Part shown: positions 57,125-64,000 of the stretch, piece by piece
Numbering within the stretch: position 1 is the first letter of the stretch
Layout: every line of letters starts with the position of its first letter
From: Microbacterium sp. SORGH_AS_0862
GTDB taxonomy: Bacteria; Actinomycetota; Actinomycetes; Actinomycetales; Microbacteriaceae
Direction: 5' to 3'
Assembly: GCF_030818795.1 (NCBI RefSeq)
Contig: NZ_JAUTAY010000001.1
Location: 558,001 to 622,000, forward strand
DNA: 64,000 bases
Position numbers and translations under genes: made by a program
The notes under the pieces: generated by a model
What the model saw: only the letters and a program-made list of their open reading frames with translations
Told to the model about the DNA's origin: nothing
Database searches by the model: none

Positions 57125-58120
57125 TCAGCCCGCGACGAGCTCGGTCTGGCCGATGTCGTCTTCGTCCAGATCCCCCGTCTGACCGCGGCGTACGGCCCGG
57201 CGCCCGACCACGAGCATGTAGAAGAGGAAGACACCGAGGGCGAGGGCGCCGAGCACGATCTTCGCGGGCCAGGGCCACGGCTGCGGGGTGACATAGGCCT
57301 CGACGACCCCCGACAGGGCGAGGGCGAAAACCAGACCGACCGCGACGGTCGCGAGTGAGCGACCCGCTGCGGCGAGCGACTCGCCACGGGAGCGCGGTCC
57401 GGGCGCGACCCATGCCCAGAAGACGTGGAGCCCTGCCGCCGCCGCGACGAAGACGCTCGTCAGCTCGAGCAGACCGTGGGGCAGGATGTACGCGAAGAAC
57501 ACGTCGAGCCGGCCGAAGGAACCCATGACCGCGGCCGCCGTCCCGAGGCCGATCGCGTTCTGGATGACGACGGAGACGGGCCAGATGCCGGTGATGCCGA
57601 ACAGCACGCACTGGGCCGCGATCCAGGCATTGTTCGTCCACACGGTGCCGGCGAACACAGCCGCCGGGTTGTCCGAGTAATAGGCGACGAACTCCTCGTT
57701 CGCGTACGAGGAGAGCTGTGCCTCGGGGCCGAGGGTCGCCACGAGTGCGGGATCGGACGAGATCCACAGCGCCACCAGCGCCGCGGCCAGGAAGAAGGCG
57801 CCCGCGACGGCCAGGGTCGTCCAGCGCACCCGGTACAGCGCCGCCGGCAGCTGATCGAGGAAGAACTGGGGGATCCGGCGCAGCAGGTTGCCGTCGCCCG
57901 CGGTGAGCCGCAGGCGGGCGCGGGCGAGCACGAGCGAGAGGTGATCGGCTTGCAGGCTGCGCCCCGCCGCCGTCTTCAGCTCGGCAAGATCGGCGGACGC
58001 CGCCCGGTAGCGCATCACGAGCTCGTCCGCCTCCGGAACGCTCAGCCGCCGTCGGCCGGCCAGCTCGTCCAGACGTTCCCATTCGGACCCGTGAGCGGCC
58101 GTGAGCGCGTCGAGGTCCAT
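57125..58120 (-). CDS. SpoIIM-like membrane protein
   Basis: A 331-aa stage II sporulation protein M-type membrane protein with a soluble N-terminal helical region (residues 1-85) and about five to six helices. The family signature is AAAVMGSFGRLDVFFAYILPHGLLELTSVF (seen as two adjoining phrases). In non-sporulating Actinobacteria SpoIIM occurs beside RDD, MoxR and DUF58 genes. Start ATG 58120, with TACAGT 7 nt upstream; ATG 58138 is in frame but would put the start inside the promoter. Divergent from RDD, start codons 17 bp apart. Confidence 0.83.
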   Translation of the reverse strand: MDLDALTAAHGSEWERLDELAGRRRLSVPEADELVMRYRAASADLAELKTAAGRSLQADHLSLVLARARLRLTAGDGNLLRRIPQFFLDQLPAALYRVRWTTLAVAGAFFLAAALVALWISSDPALVATLGPEAQLSSYANEEFVAYYSDNPAAVFAGTVWTNNAWIAAQCVLFGITGIWPVSVVIQNAIGLGTAAAVMGSFGRLDVFFAYILPHGLLELTSVFVAAAAGLHVFWAWVAPGPRSRGESLAAAGRSLATVAVGLVFALALSGVVEAYVTPQPWPWPAKIVLGALALGVFLFYMLVVGRRAVRRGQTGDLDEDDIGQTELVAG

Positions 58121-58127
58121 GTGTTTC

Positions 58128-58133
58128 ACTGTA
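58128..58133 (-). promoter_or_regulatory. -10 hexamer TACAGT of leaderless promoter (spoIIM)
   Basis: TACAGT on the minus strand, 7 nt before ATG 58120, between divergent start codons only 17 bp apart. The matching -35 would fall inside the RDD coding region. Confidence 0.45.
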
Positions 58134-58136
58134 GCC

Positions 58137-58961
58137 ATGCCCTCCGCCGTGACGCTGGTCGAGATCGGCCAGGATGAGATCCTCACCGGCGAAGCCGTCG
58201 CGCTCGACGTGCAACCGGCGGGATTCTTCCTTCGACTGGCGGGGGCCGCGATCGACATGATTGTGACGGTGGCCGCAGCCCTCGTGGTGATGCTGGCGCT
58301 CGGGCTGACCGGAGCGTTCTCCGCGGATTCGGGGCTCGGCACGATCGTCTCGATCCTGCTGGCGGTCGTCCTGCTGGTCGTCGCGCCCACGACGATCGAG
58401 ACCGCCACGCGCGGACGCAGCCTCGGCAAGCTGATCGTCGGCGCCCGCATCGTCCGCGCCGACGGCGGGGCGGCGGGCTTCCGACAGGCGCTGATCCGGG
58501 CTCTCGTCGGAGTCCTGGAGGTCTGGTTCACCCTCGGCGCCGTCGCGGCGCTGACCGGGATGTTCACGCCGCGCGCACAGCGATTGGGCGACCTGATGGC
58601 GGGCACGTTCAGCCAACGCACGCGCACCGGGCGTCTCGCCTCGTTCGAGCCGCAGGCGCCCGCGCCCCTCGTCGAGTGGGCCCGCATCGCCGATGTGGCG
58701 CCGCTGCCGGCGCCGGTCGCGCGACGTCTCGCGAGATTCGTCAGGCAGGCGGAGCAGCTCCAGCCGCAGGCGCGACGGATGCTCGCAGCGCAGCTGGCCG
58801 CCGAGGCGGCCGCCTCTGTCTCCCCCGTCCCGCCCGCAGATCCGGAGCTGTTCGTCCGGGCTGTGGCGGCGCTGCGCTTTCAGCGGGAGTTGACGGCCGT
58901 CCGGGCGCGCGATGCACGGGCCGCGGCACTGCTGCCCAACGCCGTGACGCGCCGGGGCTAG
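58137..58961 (+). CDS. RDD-family membrane protein
   Basis: A 274-aa protein: RDD domain with Arg/Asp residues in GFFLRLAGAAIDMIV and the second RG-SLGKLIVG motif (TATRGRSLGKLIVGARIV), three hydrophobic helices in residues 25-150, and a cytoplasmic C-terminal region of about 120 residues rich in Arg/Ala/Gln. RDD proteins are membrane proteins of unsettled function, some acting in ion antiport. ATG 58137 is set by the divergent gene; the upstream in-frame ATG at 58101 would overlap spoIIM. No clear own -10 within the 17-bp gap, so its promoter must lie inside the spoIIM start region. Confidence 0.83.
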   Translation: MPSAVTLVEIGQDEILTGEAVALDVQPAGFFLRLAGAAIDMIVTVAAALVVMLALGLTGAFSADSGLGTIVSILLAVVLLVVAPTTIETATRGRSLGKLIVGARIVRADGGAAGFRQALIRALVGVLEVWFTLGAVAALTGMFTPRAQRLGDLMAGTFSQRTRTGRLASFEPQAPAPLVEWARIADVAPLPAPVARRLARFVRQAEQLQPQARRMLAAQLAAEAAASVSPVPPADPELFVRAVAALRFQRELTAVRARDARAAALLPNAVTRRG

Positions 58962-59167
58962 GAGGCGCGAAGCGTCTCGTGACGCACGACCAGCCAGCCC
59001 TTCGGGACGGACAGCCGCTCGGTGTGCACCTGGCACAGGTCGTGGGCGTGGGGGTCCCCGGCCCGACCCAGCGGGCCGACCGCTGCCATCTGGTCGGCGT
59101 AGTCGTAGGTGAGCGTCGCCACCGCCTCACGCGCGCACGCGACCTTGGAGCACTGACGTTCCTGCAC
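58958..59167 (-). CDS. DUF3499-family protein, short form
   Basis: A 69-aa protein: the conserved DUF3499 N-terminal block QCSKVACAREAVATLTYDYAD, then DLCQVHTERLSVPKGWLVV. Cys-Cys and His/Cys pairs suggest a zinc-binding fold. Longer versions of about 130 aa occur in other Actinobacteria, and this one stops after the core. Start GTG 59167 has TAGGGT 6 nt upstream. Divergent from the metallopeptidase-family gene, the same pair as Rv3258c-Rv3259. Confidence 0.8.
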   Translation of the reverse strand: MQERQCSKVACAREAVATLTYDYADQMAAVGPLGRAGDPHAHDLCQVHTERLSVPKGWLVVRHETLRAS

Positions 59168-59173
59168 GGTGCG

Positions 59174-59179
59174 ACCCTA
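59174..59179 (-). promoter_or_regulatory. -10 hexamer TAGGGT of leaderless promoter (DUF3499)
   Basis: TAGGGT on the minus strand ending 6 nt before GTG 59167. Confidence 0.5.
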
Positions 59180-59213
59180 ACGCGCCCCGCGGACACCGTT
59201 CGTGCGCCGCGCC

Positions 59214-59219
59214 TAGGAT
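59214..59219 (+). promoter_or_regulatory. -10 hexamer TAGGAT of leaderless promoter
   Basis: TAGGAT ends 6 nt before ATG 59226 of the metallopeptidase-family gene. Confidence 0.5.
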
Positions 59220-59225
59220 GGTCAG

Positions 59226-59663
59226 ATGATCCGCCGCCGGTCGCGCCCCGCACCCGCAGCCCCGCGTCCTGAACGCCACGGGCGCCACGGCAAACAGGGC
59301 CGGAGCGCGGTGGTGCGCCCGCCGCTGCCGCCCCTGGAGACGCGCGTCGACCGGTTCGATCTGGCCGTCGGCTCGGTCGCGGAGTTCCTCCGCGGAGCCT
59401 GGCCGGAGTTGCGCGAGGTGCGCTTCGAGATGGCCGACATGCCCCCGGCCGCGGACGCCGACGGCATCCCCCGCTGGAGCGTGCTCCCCGACGAGAAGCG
59501 CATCGTGCTCTACCGGCTGCCCATCGAACGTCTCGCTCACCTGCACCGCAACGACGACGCCCATCGGCGCATGATGATCGAGAGCTGCGTCTTCCGAGCG
59601 GCAGCAGAGTTCCTCGGGCGCGACCCGTGGGACCTGGGACCGGATCGCTTCCGATTCCTCTGA
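59226..59663 (+). CDS. Metallopeptidase-family protein lacking HExxH
   Basis: A 145-aa protein of the family next to DUF3499 (Rv3259-type), usually annotated as zincin-like metallopeptidase. A basic N-terminal 35 residues (RRRSRPAPAAPRPERHGRHG) precede the conserved core VDRFDLAVGSVAEFLRG, WPELREVRFEM, and YRLPIERLAH. Where a zincin would have HExxH the sequence reads IESCVFRAAAEFLGRD, so the zinc motif is absent; this is common in this branch. Role unknown. Leaderless start at 59226. Confidence 0.75.
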   Translation: MIRRRSRPAPAAPRPERHGRHGKQGRSAVVRPPLPPLETRVDRFDLAVGSVAEFLRGAWPELREVRFEMADMPPAADADGIPRWSVLPDEKRIVLYRLPIERLAHLHRNDDAHRRMMIESCVFRAAAEFLGRDPWDLGPDRFRFL

Positions 59664-59669
59664 GCGGAC

Positions 59670-61079
59670 TCAGGGGCGGACGATGAGCTCCGCCGCGGCG
59701 GCATCCGCCGGCCACACCGGGAACGCGCTGATCGCGCCGTCTCCGAGATAACTCACCGAAGCCCGCACCGGGTTGGACGTCTCGATGCGGTACACGGCGC
59801 CCGGCTCGACCGGCACGGATGCGGTGTCACCGGCCGCCACGCGGAATCGCTCCGTCTCGGTGGCCCCGCTCAGCGGCGTCAGCACGACATCGGCGGACCC
59901 GGCCGCCGACCCCGCGACCACCAGCAGAGGCGACGGCCCGTCGGGTACCGCGATCACGCTCGGGCCGACGATGGGCTCGGTCGCCGTGTACCAGGCGAAG
60001 TCCGCTCCGTCGTTGAAGTTCGTCGTCTGCCACACGGCGCTGACGACGGCCGATGTCGCGTCGACCCGCACGGTGTACGTACCGGCCGAGAGACCGGCGA
60101 GGTCGAGTTCGGTGGGGAGGTCCGCACCGAGCGGAACCTCCTGCGTCAGCGCGATACGCCCCGTGTCGTCCTGCACGGTGACGGCGGCCGTCGCGTCGGC
60201 ACCCGGTGAGAGCAGCCGCAGGAGGGTCGTCGCGCCGGCGGAAGCCGCATCCACCGCGGTCTGCGGAACGCGTACTCCCGGCATCACCTGCTGGGTCGCG
60301 GAACCGACGATCGCCCCGCTCTGCTCGACGCCGCCGGTCAGCAGGGTCCGCGAGAGACTGGACTGCAAAGCGGCGGCGATCGGCGCCCCGGAAGCGGTGA
60401 CGCGCACCACCGGGGCTCCTTCGCCGACCGCCAGCGCGGCCAGCGGCACGAGGCGCTGGGTGTGGGCGTCGACGCGGAGACCGCTCCCCGAGGGCGGGGT
60501 CGAGGCACCCGTCGCGCTGTACAGGGTGAGATCGACGGTCGCGGCCACATCCGAGGGATTCGAGAGGAGGATGACGTCGGCCGAGCCCGTGGTGGTCGCG
60601 CCCGCGACGAGCCACGACTCGATGAGCGGCGGCTGGCACGCGGAGGCGGCGAAGCCGCGCAGGTCCTCGGCGGCGACCGCGCCGCTCGCGGCCGCGGCGG
60701 CATCCGATCGCTTCTCGTCGACCGGAGGCGCGACGAAGACGGGGTGCCCGTCGGAGCCGACGACATCGGGGGCGGTCGGCTCCGTCGTCTGGGTCAGCGT
60801 CGCGCCGTCCGACCCCGACACGGTCACCGTCGGCGCAGCGCTGGCGATCTGGTCGGCTTGCGTGGCGTCGCGGCCGAGGGCGAGCAGCCCGCCGGCGCAG
60901 GCGAGCACCGTGTCCGCAGGCGTGGGGGTCACGCCTACGGCGAGCGGATCGTGCGTATGGGTGGGCCAGTTCGCGGCCACACCGACGCCCACCGATCCGA
61001 CGATGCCGACCGCGAGGGCCGCGCCCACGACGAGCCGCGTACTCGTGGCGGCCCAGCGCCACATCCGCTGCCTACTCAT
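59670..61079 (-). CDS. DUF5719-family exported/membrane-anchored protein
   Basis: A 469-aa protein with one N-terminal hydrophobic segment (LVVGAALAVGIVGSVGVGVA) and a large extracellular part predicted as repeated beta-sandwich segments (VDLTLYSATGASTPPSGSG; ADVILLSNPSDVA). Known as DUF5719 in Actinobacteria, it follows a GT2 in the same orientation. The ATG overlaps the stop of the GT2 gene by 4 nt. Function unknown; envelope role likely. Convergent with the metallopeptidase gene. Confidence 0.78.
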   Translation of the reverse strand: MSRQRMWRWAATSTRLVVGAALAVGIVGSVGVGVAANWPTHTHDPLAVGVTPTPADTVLACAGGLLALGRDATQADQIASAAPTVTVSGSDGATLTQTTEPTAPDVVGSDGHPVFVAPPVDEKRSDAAAAASGAVAAEDLRGFAASACQPPLIESWLVAGATTTGSADVILLSNPSDVAATVDLTLYSATGASTPPSGSGLRVDAHTQRLVPLAALAVGEGAPVVRVTASGAPIAAALQSSLSRTLLTGGVEQSGAIVGSATQQVMPGVRVPQTAVDAASAGATTLLRLLSPGADATAAVTVQDDTGRIALTQEVPLGADLPTELDLAGLSAGTYTVRVDATSAVVSAVWQTTNFNDGADFAWYTATEPIVGPSVIAVPDGPSPLLVVAGSAAGSADVVLTPLSGATETERFRVAAGDTASVPVEPGAVYRIETSNPVRASVSYLGDGAISAFPVWPADAAAAELIVRP

Positions 61080-63946
61080 GCCTGCTCCTCCCGCGAACGC
61101 GGACCGACGGTGCGCGGGGTGCGGCGGGCCTCGCGGCGCGATGCGGCGGTCGGGAACGAGAGCAACAGGGCGATCGCGACGACCACGAGCTGGACGGCCG
61201 TGACGATCCACCCTTGGCGCACGATCTCCGTGCTCGGCAGTGGCCGCTCCGCCACATCCGTCGTCACCCGCCAGAGCGTGCCCTTCGGCGTCGCGCCGAC
61301 GACGTCGAGGTCGTCGCGCTGATCGAGAGCCGTCTGGGCCGAGAGCCGCAAGGCGCGCGCCGCGTCGCTCTCGTCCGAGGTCTCGGGAGCGACCACGATG
61401 AAGCGGATCCCCGCCGCCGCGACGCGTGCGACGACGTCCTCCGAGGTCGACGTGACGAGGTCCGCGGTGAGCTCGGCGACCTCCTGGTCGGAGCTCGAGG
61501 CGACGGTGCGGGTCGCGTCCAGCGTGGAGACGCCCGACAGCGTCTCGCTGCCGCCCCATACGACCTGGGCCGCGACGGAGCCGTCGGCCAGAGGTGAGAG
61601 CACGATCGTGCCGACGCTCGAGTCATCGCGCCCCTGCGCCGCGACATAGGCCGGCAGCGTGGACGGCGAACCGCTCTGCAGCCCGCTCTGTCCCCGTCCC
61701 ATCGCGGTGACGGAGGGAACGGCGAGGAGCACGAGGGTGCCCATGACGGCGACGGCGCCGAACACGCGCAGTCCGCCGGCGCGTGCCGGAACACCGGAAT
61801 CGAGCGTCACCGTCGCGGCCGCGACGATCCCCAGCCAGGCAAGGCTGAGAGCCGCGCCCGGCCAGAGGGCGACAGGCGTACCCCGCGTGTCGACCGAGAC
61901 GGCGAAGCCGACGGCGGCGAACGCCGTGGCGATGCCGAGGAGCGCGATCACGAGCAGCACGCCGGCGACCATCCAGCGCGGGGTCAGCAGCGACAGCAGG
62001 GCGAGCACCGCGAGCGGCGCGACCAGGACGACCACCGCGGTGACGAACGGTCCGATCGTCGTGGAACCGAGAAGACCGGCCCACCCGGCGAAGTCCGTCG
62101 TCGGGAACCCCGCCGCCAACGCGAACCGCCCGGCCGCGTCGGCACCCGCCTGCGCGCCCGCCCATACGGGGCCGGGGTCGGCGAGCAGGCCCCACACCGT
62201 GCCGCCGTGCAGCTGAGCCCAGATGAGAGGGGCGAACAGCGCCAAGGCGGGGACACCGGTCCAGACGATCTGTCCCGCCCCTCGTCCGCCGCGTGCCACC
62301 ACGACGAGCATCATCGCCAGCATCCAGACGATGATCAGAGCGGGTGCGAGCGACGGGGCACACGCGAGCACGCCCGCCAGCAACAGGGACGCCGCCCCCG
62401 CCGCAGCCCACGACCGATGCGCGACGGCTCCGGCGTAGAACAGCCACGGCAGCAACAGGTGCACGATCACGCCCGTGGGCCTGCCGTCGACGAGAGCCGT
62501 CCAGAAGGTGGGCGCGAGCGCCCAAGCGATCGCGGCGGTGTTGCGCAGCAGCGACCGGGACGTGAGGCGTGTCGCGGCGAACCAGCCGCCCAGTACCGCC
62601 AGCGGCAGCGCGGAGAGCCACAGCACGATGAGGATCCGCGACGGATCCGCGGGCCAGAGCGAGCCGAGCAACGCCACGACGGCGGCGAACGGATCGGCCG
62701 GCCCCGCCGCATCGAGCCCGGTCGCCCGGGCGCCGAACGCGGCGTCGGCCCAGAGCTGCCCGAGCGTCGCCCGCAGCGGCTCGAGTGCGCCGCCGCCGAG
62801 AGCCGGCCACGCCAGGAGGGCGGGGAATGCGGCGGCTGAGACGACCAGCCCCGCCAGCACGAGCCACGCGCCGCCGCCCGTGAAGAAGTGGAGCTCGCCG
62901 CGCACCGGCCGGTTCATCGCGTCGGCGTCCGCATCCGCATCGAAGCGCTGCCGGAGCGCCGATCTGGTGATGCGCAACAGGGAGAGCTGGGACCACGAGG
63001 CCGTTCGTGAGCGACGGATGACACCGCGGGATGCGGCGATCGCGCCCCACCGGAAGAAGGCGACGATCGATGCGCCCCACTCGGGCAGCACCCGCGAGGG
63101 CTGCTTCGCCACCAGCAGCGCGGCCGCGCGCCAGAGGGCCAGCGGGATGAGTGAGAGCAGGTGCAGCGGGACGGCCGCAGCCGGTGCGTAAGCCAGACGG
63201 CGGTGGATCTGGGCGAGTCGGCGCGCATAGGCGCGACGGCGCCGGGCCCGCCCGGTCGCGGCCGCGGGCAGGCCGGCCACGCCGTCGCCGGCGACAGCCA
63301 CCCGCGCGGTGGGCACGAGACTCACCCGGTGCCCCGCGAGGCGGGCGCGTACGCCGAGATCGAGGCCCTCGTCGGCGCCGCCGAGTGCGGGATCGACACC
63401 GCGGAGAGTGCGCCACAGGTCGGCGCGCACGAGCACGCCGCGCACATCGGCTCCGAGGACGTCCTCCTCACCGTCGTGCTGGCCCTGGTCGAGTTCGTCC
63501 TGCACCATCTCGACGGCCCGGCCGAACGATGTCATCGTCACGCCGAGCGAGACGATGCGGTCCGGGTCGTCCCACTCCACCAGCTTGGGCGCGACGACGG
63601 CGACCGAGGGTGCGCGCTCGAGCCCGGCGAGCAGGCGTTGCAGGGCGTCCGGTTCGGGTGCGGTGTCCTGGGCGAGAAGCCACACGAACTCGCCGCTGAT
63701 GCGCACCGACGCGAGCCGCACCGCGTCGGCGAACGACGTCGAGGCGCCGGCGGTGATCACGCCCTCGGCGCCGGATGCGGTGACCAACTGCGTGAGGGCG
63801 GAGTCCCCGCCGCAGAGCACGATCGTGAGCGCGTCGACCTGGCGGGTCTGGGCGGCGAGGGCGGACAGCGTGCGCTCGAGATGCGCCGCGGCGGCCGTAC
63901 GCCCTTCAGGGCGCACGACGAGGAGAGCGTGGACACGGGCCGACAT
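61076..63946 (-). CDS. Large membrane GT2 glycosyltransferase
   Basis: A 956-aa protein: a GT-A fold family 2 domain at residues 1-280 (SGEFVWLLAQDTAPEPDALQ, the DxD-like acidic region QDTAPEPD, LGADVRGVLVRADLW), followed by about a dozen hydrophobic helices (from about 345 on) and an extracytoplasmic segment of about 120 residues before the last helix. This arrangement is found in actinobacterial envelope glycosyltransferases; the acceptor is unknown. ATG 63946 has TAGGCT nine nt upstream, giving a leader of at most a few bases. DUF5719 overlaps its stop by 4 nt, so the two form an operon. Confidence 0.83.
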   Translation of the reverse strand: MSARVHALLVVRPEGRTAAAAHLERTLSALAAQTRQVDALTIVLCGGDSALTQLVTASGAEGVITAGASTSFADAVRLASVRISGEFVWLLAQDTAPEPDALQRLLAGLERAPSVAVVAPKLVEWDDPDRIVSLGVTMTSFGRAVEMVQDELDQGQHDGEEDVLGADVRGVLVRADLWRTLRGVDPALGGADEGLDLGVRARLAGHRVSLVPTARVAVAGDGVAGLPAAATGRARRRRAYARRLAQIHRRLAYAPAAAVPLHLLSLIPLALWRAAALLVAKQPSRVLPEWGASIVAFFRWGAIAASRGVIRRSRTASWSQLSLLRITRSALRQRFDADADADAMNRPVRGELHFFTGGGAWLVLAGLVVSAAAFPALLAWPALGGGALEPLRATLGQLWADAAFGARATGLDAAGPADPFAAVVALLGSLWPADPSRILIVLWLSALPLAVLGGWFAATRLTSRSLLRNTAAIAWALAPTFWTALVDGRPTGVIVHLLLPWLFYAGAVAHRSWAAAGAASLLLAGVLACAPSLAPALIIVWMLAMMLVVVARGGRGAGQIVWTGVPALALFAPLIWAQLHGGTVWGLLADPGPVWAGAQAGADAAGRFALAAGFPTTDFAGWAGLLGSTTIGPFVTAVVVLVAPLAVLALLSLLTPRWMVAGVLLVIALLGIATAFAAVGFAVSVDTRGTPVALWPGAALSLAWLGIVAAATVTLDSGVPARAGGLRVFGAVAVMGTLVLLAVPSVTAMGRGQSGLQSGSPSTLPAYVAAQGRDDSSVGTIVLSPLADGSVAAQVVWGGSETLSGVSTLDATRTVASSSDQEVAELTADLVTSTSEDVVARVAAAGIRFIVVAPETSDESDAARALRLSAQTALDQRDDLDVVGATPKGTLWRVTTDVAERPLPSTEIVRQGWIVTAVQLVVVAIALLLSFPTAASRREARRTPRTVGPRSREEQA

Positions 63947-64000
63947 GACTGAGCCAGCCTAAGCACGGGTTCGCGACGCGCGAGGTGCACGCGCCGCAAT

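Overview
The window is GC-rich (roughly 70 %), densely packed actinobacterial chromosome. Markers of this are WhiB, a SigR/RsrA pair, MtrAB-LpqB, the multifunctional 2-oxoglutarate enzyme Kgd, GuaB1, DUF3499, an Rv3235-type protein and FurA-KatG. Gene content, codon style and the many GGATGCGG octamers suggest Microbacteriaceae, probably Microbacterium or a close relative. That assignment is by recognition, not by a search. I see no rRNA, tRNA, CRISPR array or prophage.

Layout. 1-4614: uracil-DNA glycosylase (cut by the window edge) behind a phosphoribosyltransferase, an MFS exporter, an unknown membrane protein and an SDR. 4.7-7.4 kb: metY and metX of methionine synthesis, separated by a perfect 20-bp terminator stem. 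7.4-12.3 kb: a second MFS exporter, a thiamine-binding-type protein, a frameshifted GT87 mannosyltransferase, NnrD and an Old Yellow Enzyme. 12.3-14.7 kb: two overlapping CNNM/CBS membrane proteins. 14.7-17.26 kb is the accessory part: a palindrome-bearing spacer, an AbiEi-like/nuclease-like fusion gene, and a complete 1079-bp IS481-family element inserted exactly at that gene's stop codon, flanked by CTAG duplications. 17.26-26.4 kb: guaB1, kgd, and an esterase translationally coupled to an MprF-like aminoacyl-phosphatidylglycerol synthase.

26.4-48.6 kb matches, in content and broadly in order, the mycobacterial Rv3219-Rv3246c neighbourhood: rsrA-sigR, aroA-rsgA, bcp, whiB1, pdtaS, a CpaE-like ATPase with a SAF protein, Rv3235, alaA/lrp, secA, hpf, comF, lpqB, mtrB and mtrA. 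48.8-54.1 kb is a tightly overlapped operon (membrane protein, DUF4129, DUF4350, MoxR, DUF58). katG-furA and a pair of palindromic repeats then separate it from its usual companions SpoIIM and RDD. 58.9-64 kb: DUF3499, a degenerate metallopeptidase-family protein, DUF5719 and a very large membrane GT2.

Three genome-wide habits show through. At least 15 genes have a TAnnnT-like -10 hexamer 6-8 nt before the start codon, which implies leaderless mRNAs and settles several starts. Most operons are coupled by ATGA/GTGA overlaps. The octamer GGATGCGG/CCGCATCC occurs more than 60 times. I did not find a convincing new multi-gene system. The best leads are the AbiEi/nuclease fusion beside IS481, the orphan SAF-CpaE-PdtaS locus, the esterase-MprF pair, the 54-kb palindromic repeats and the octamer.
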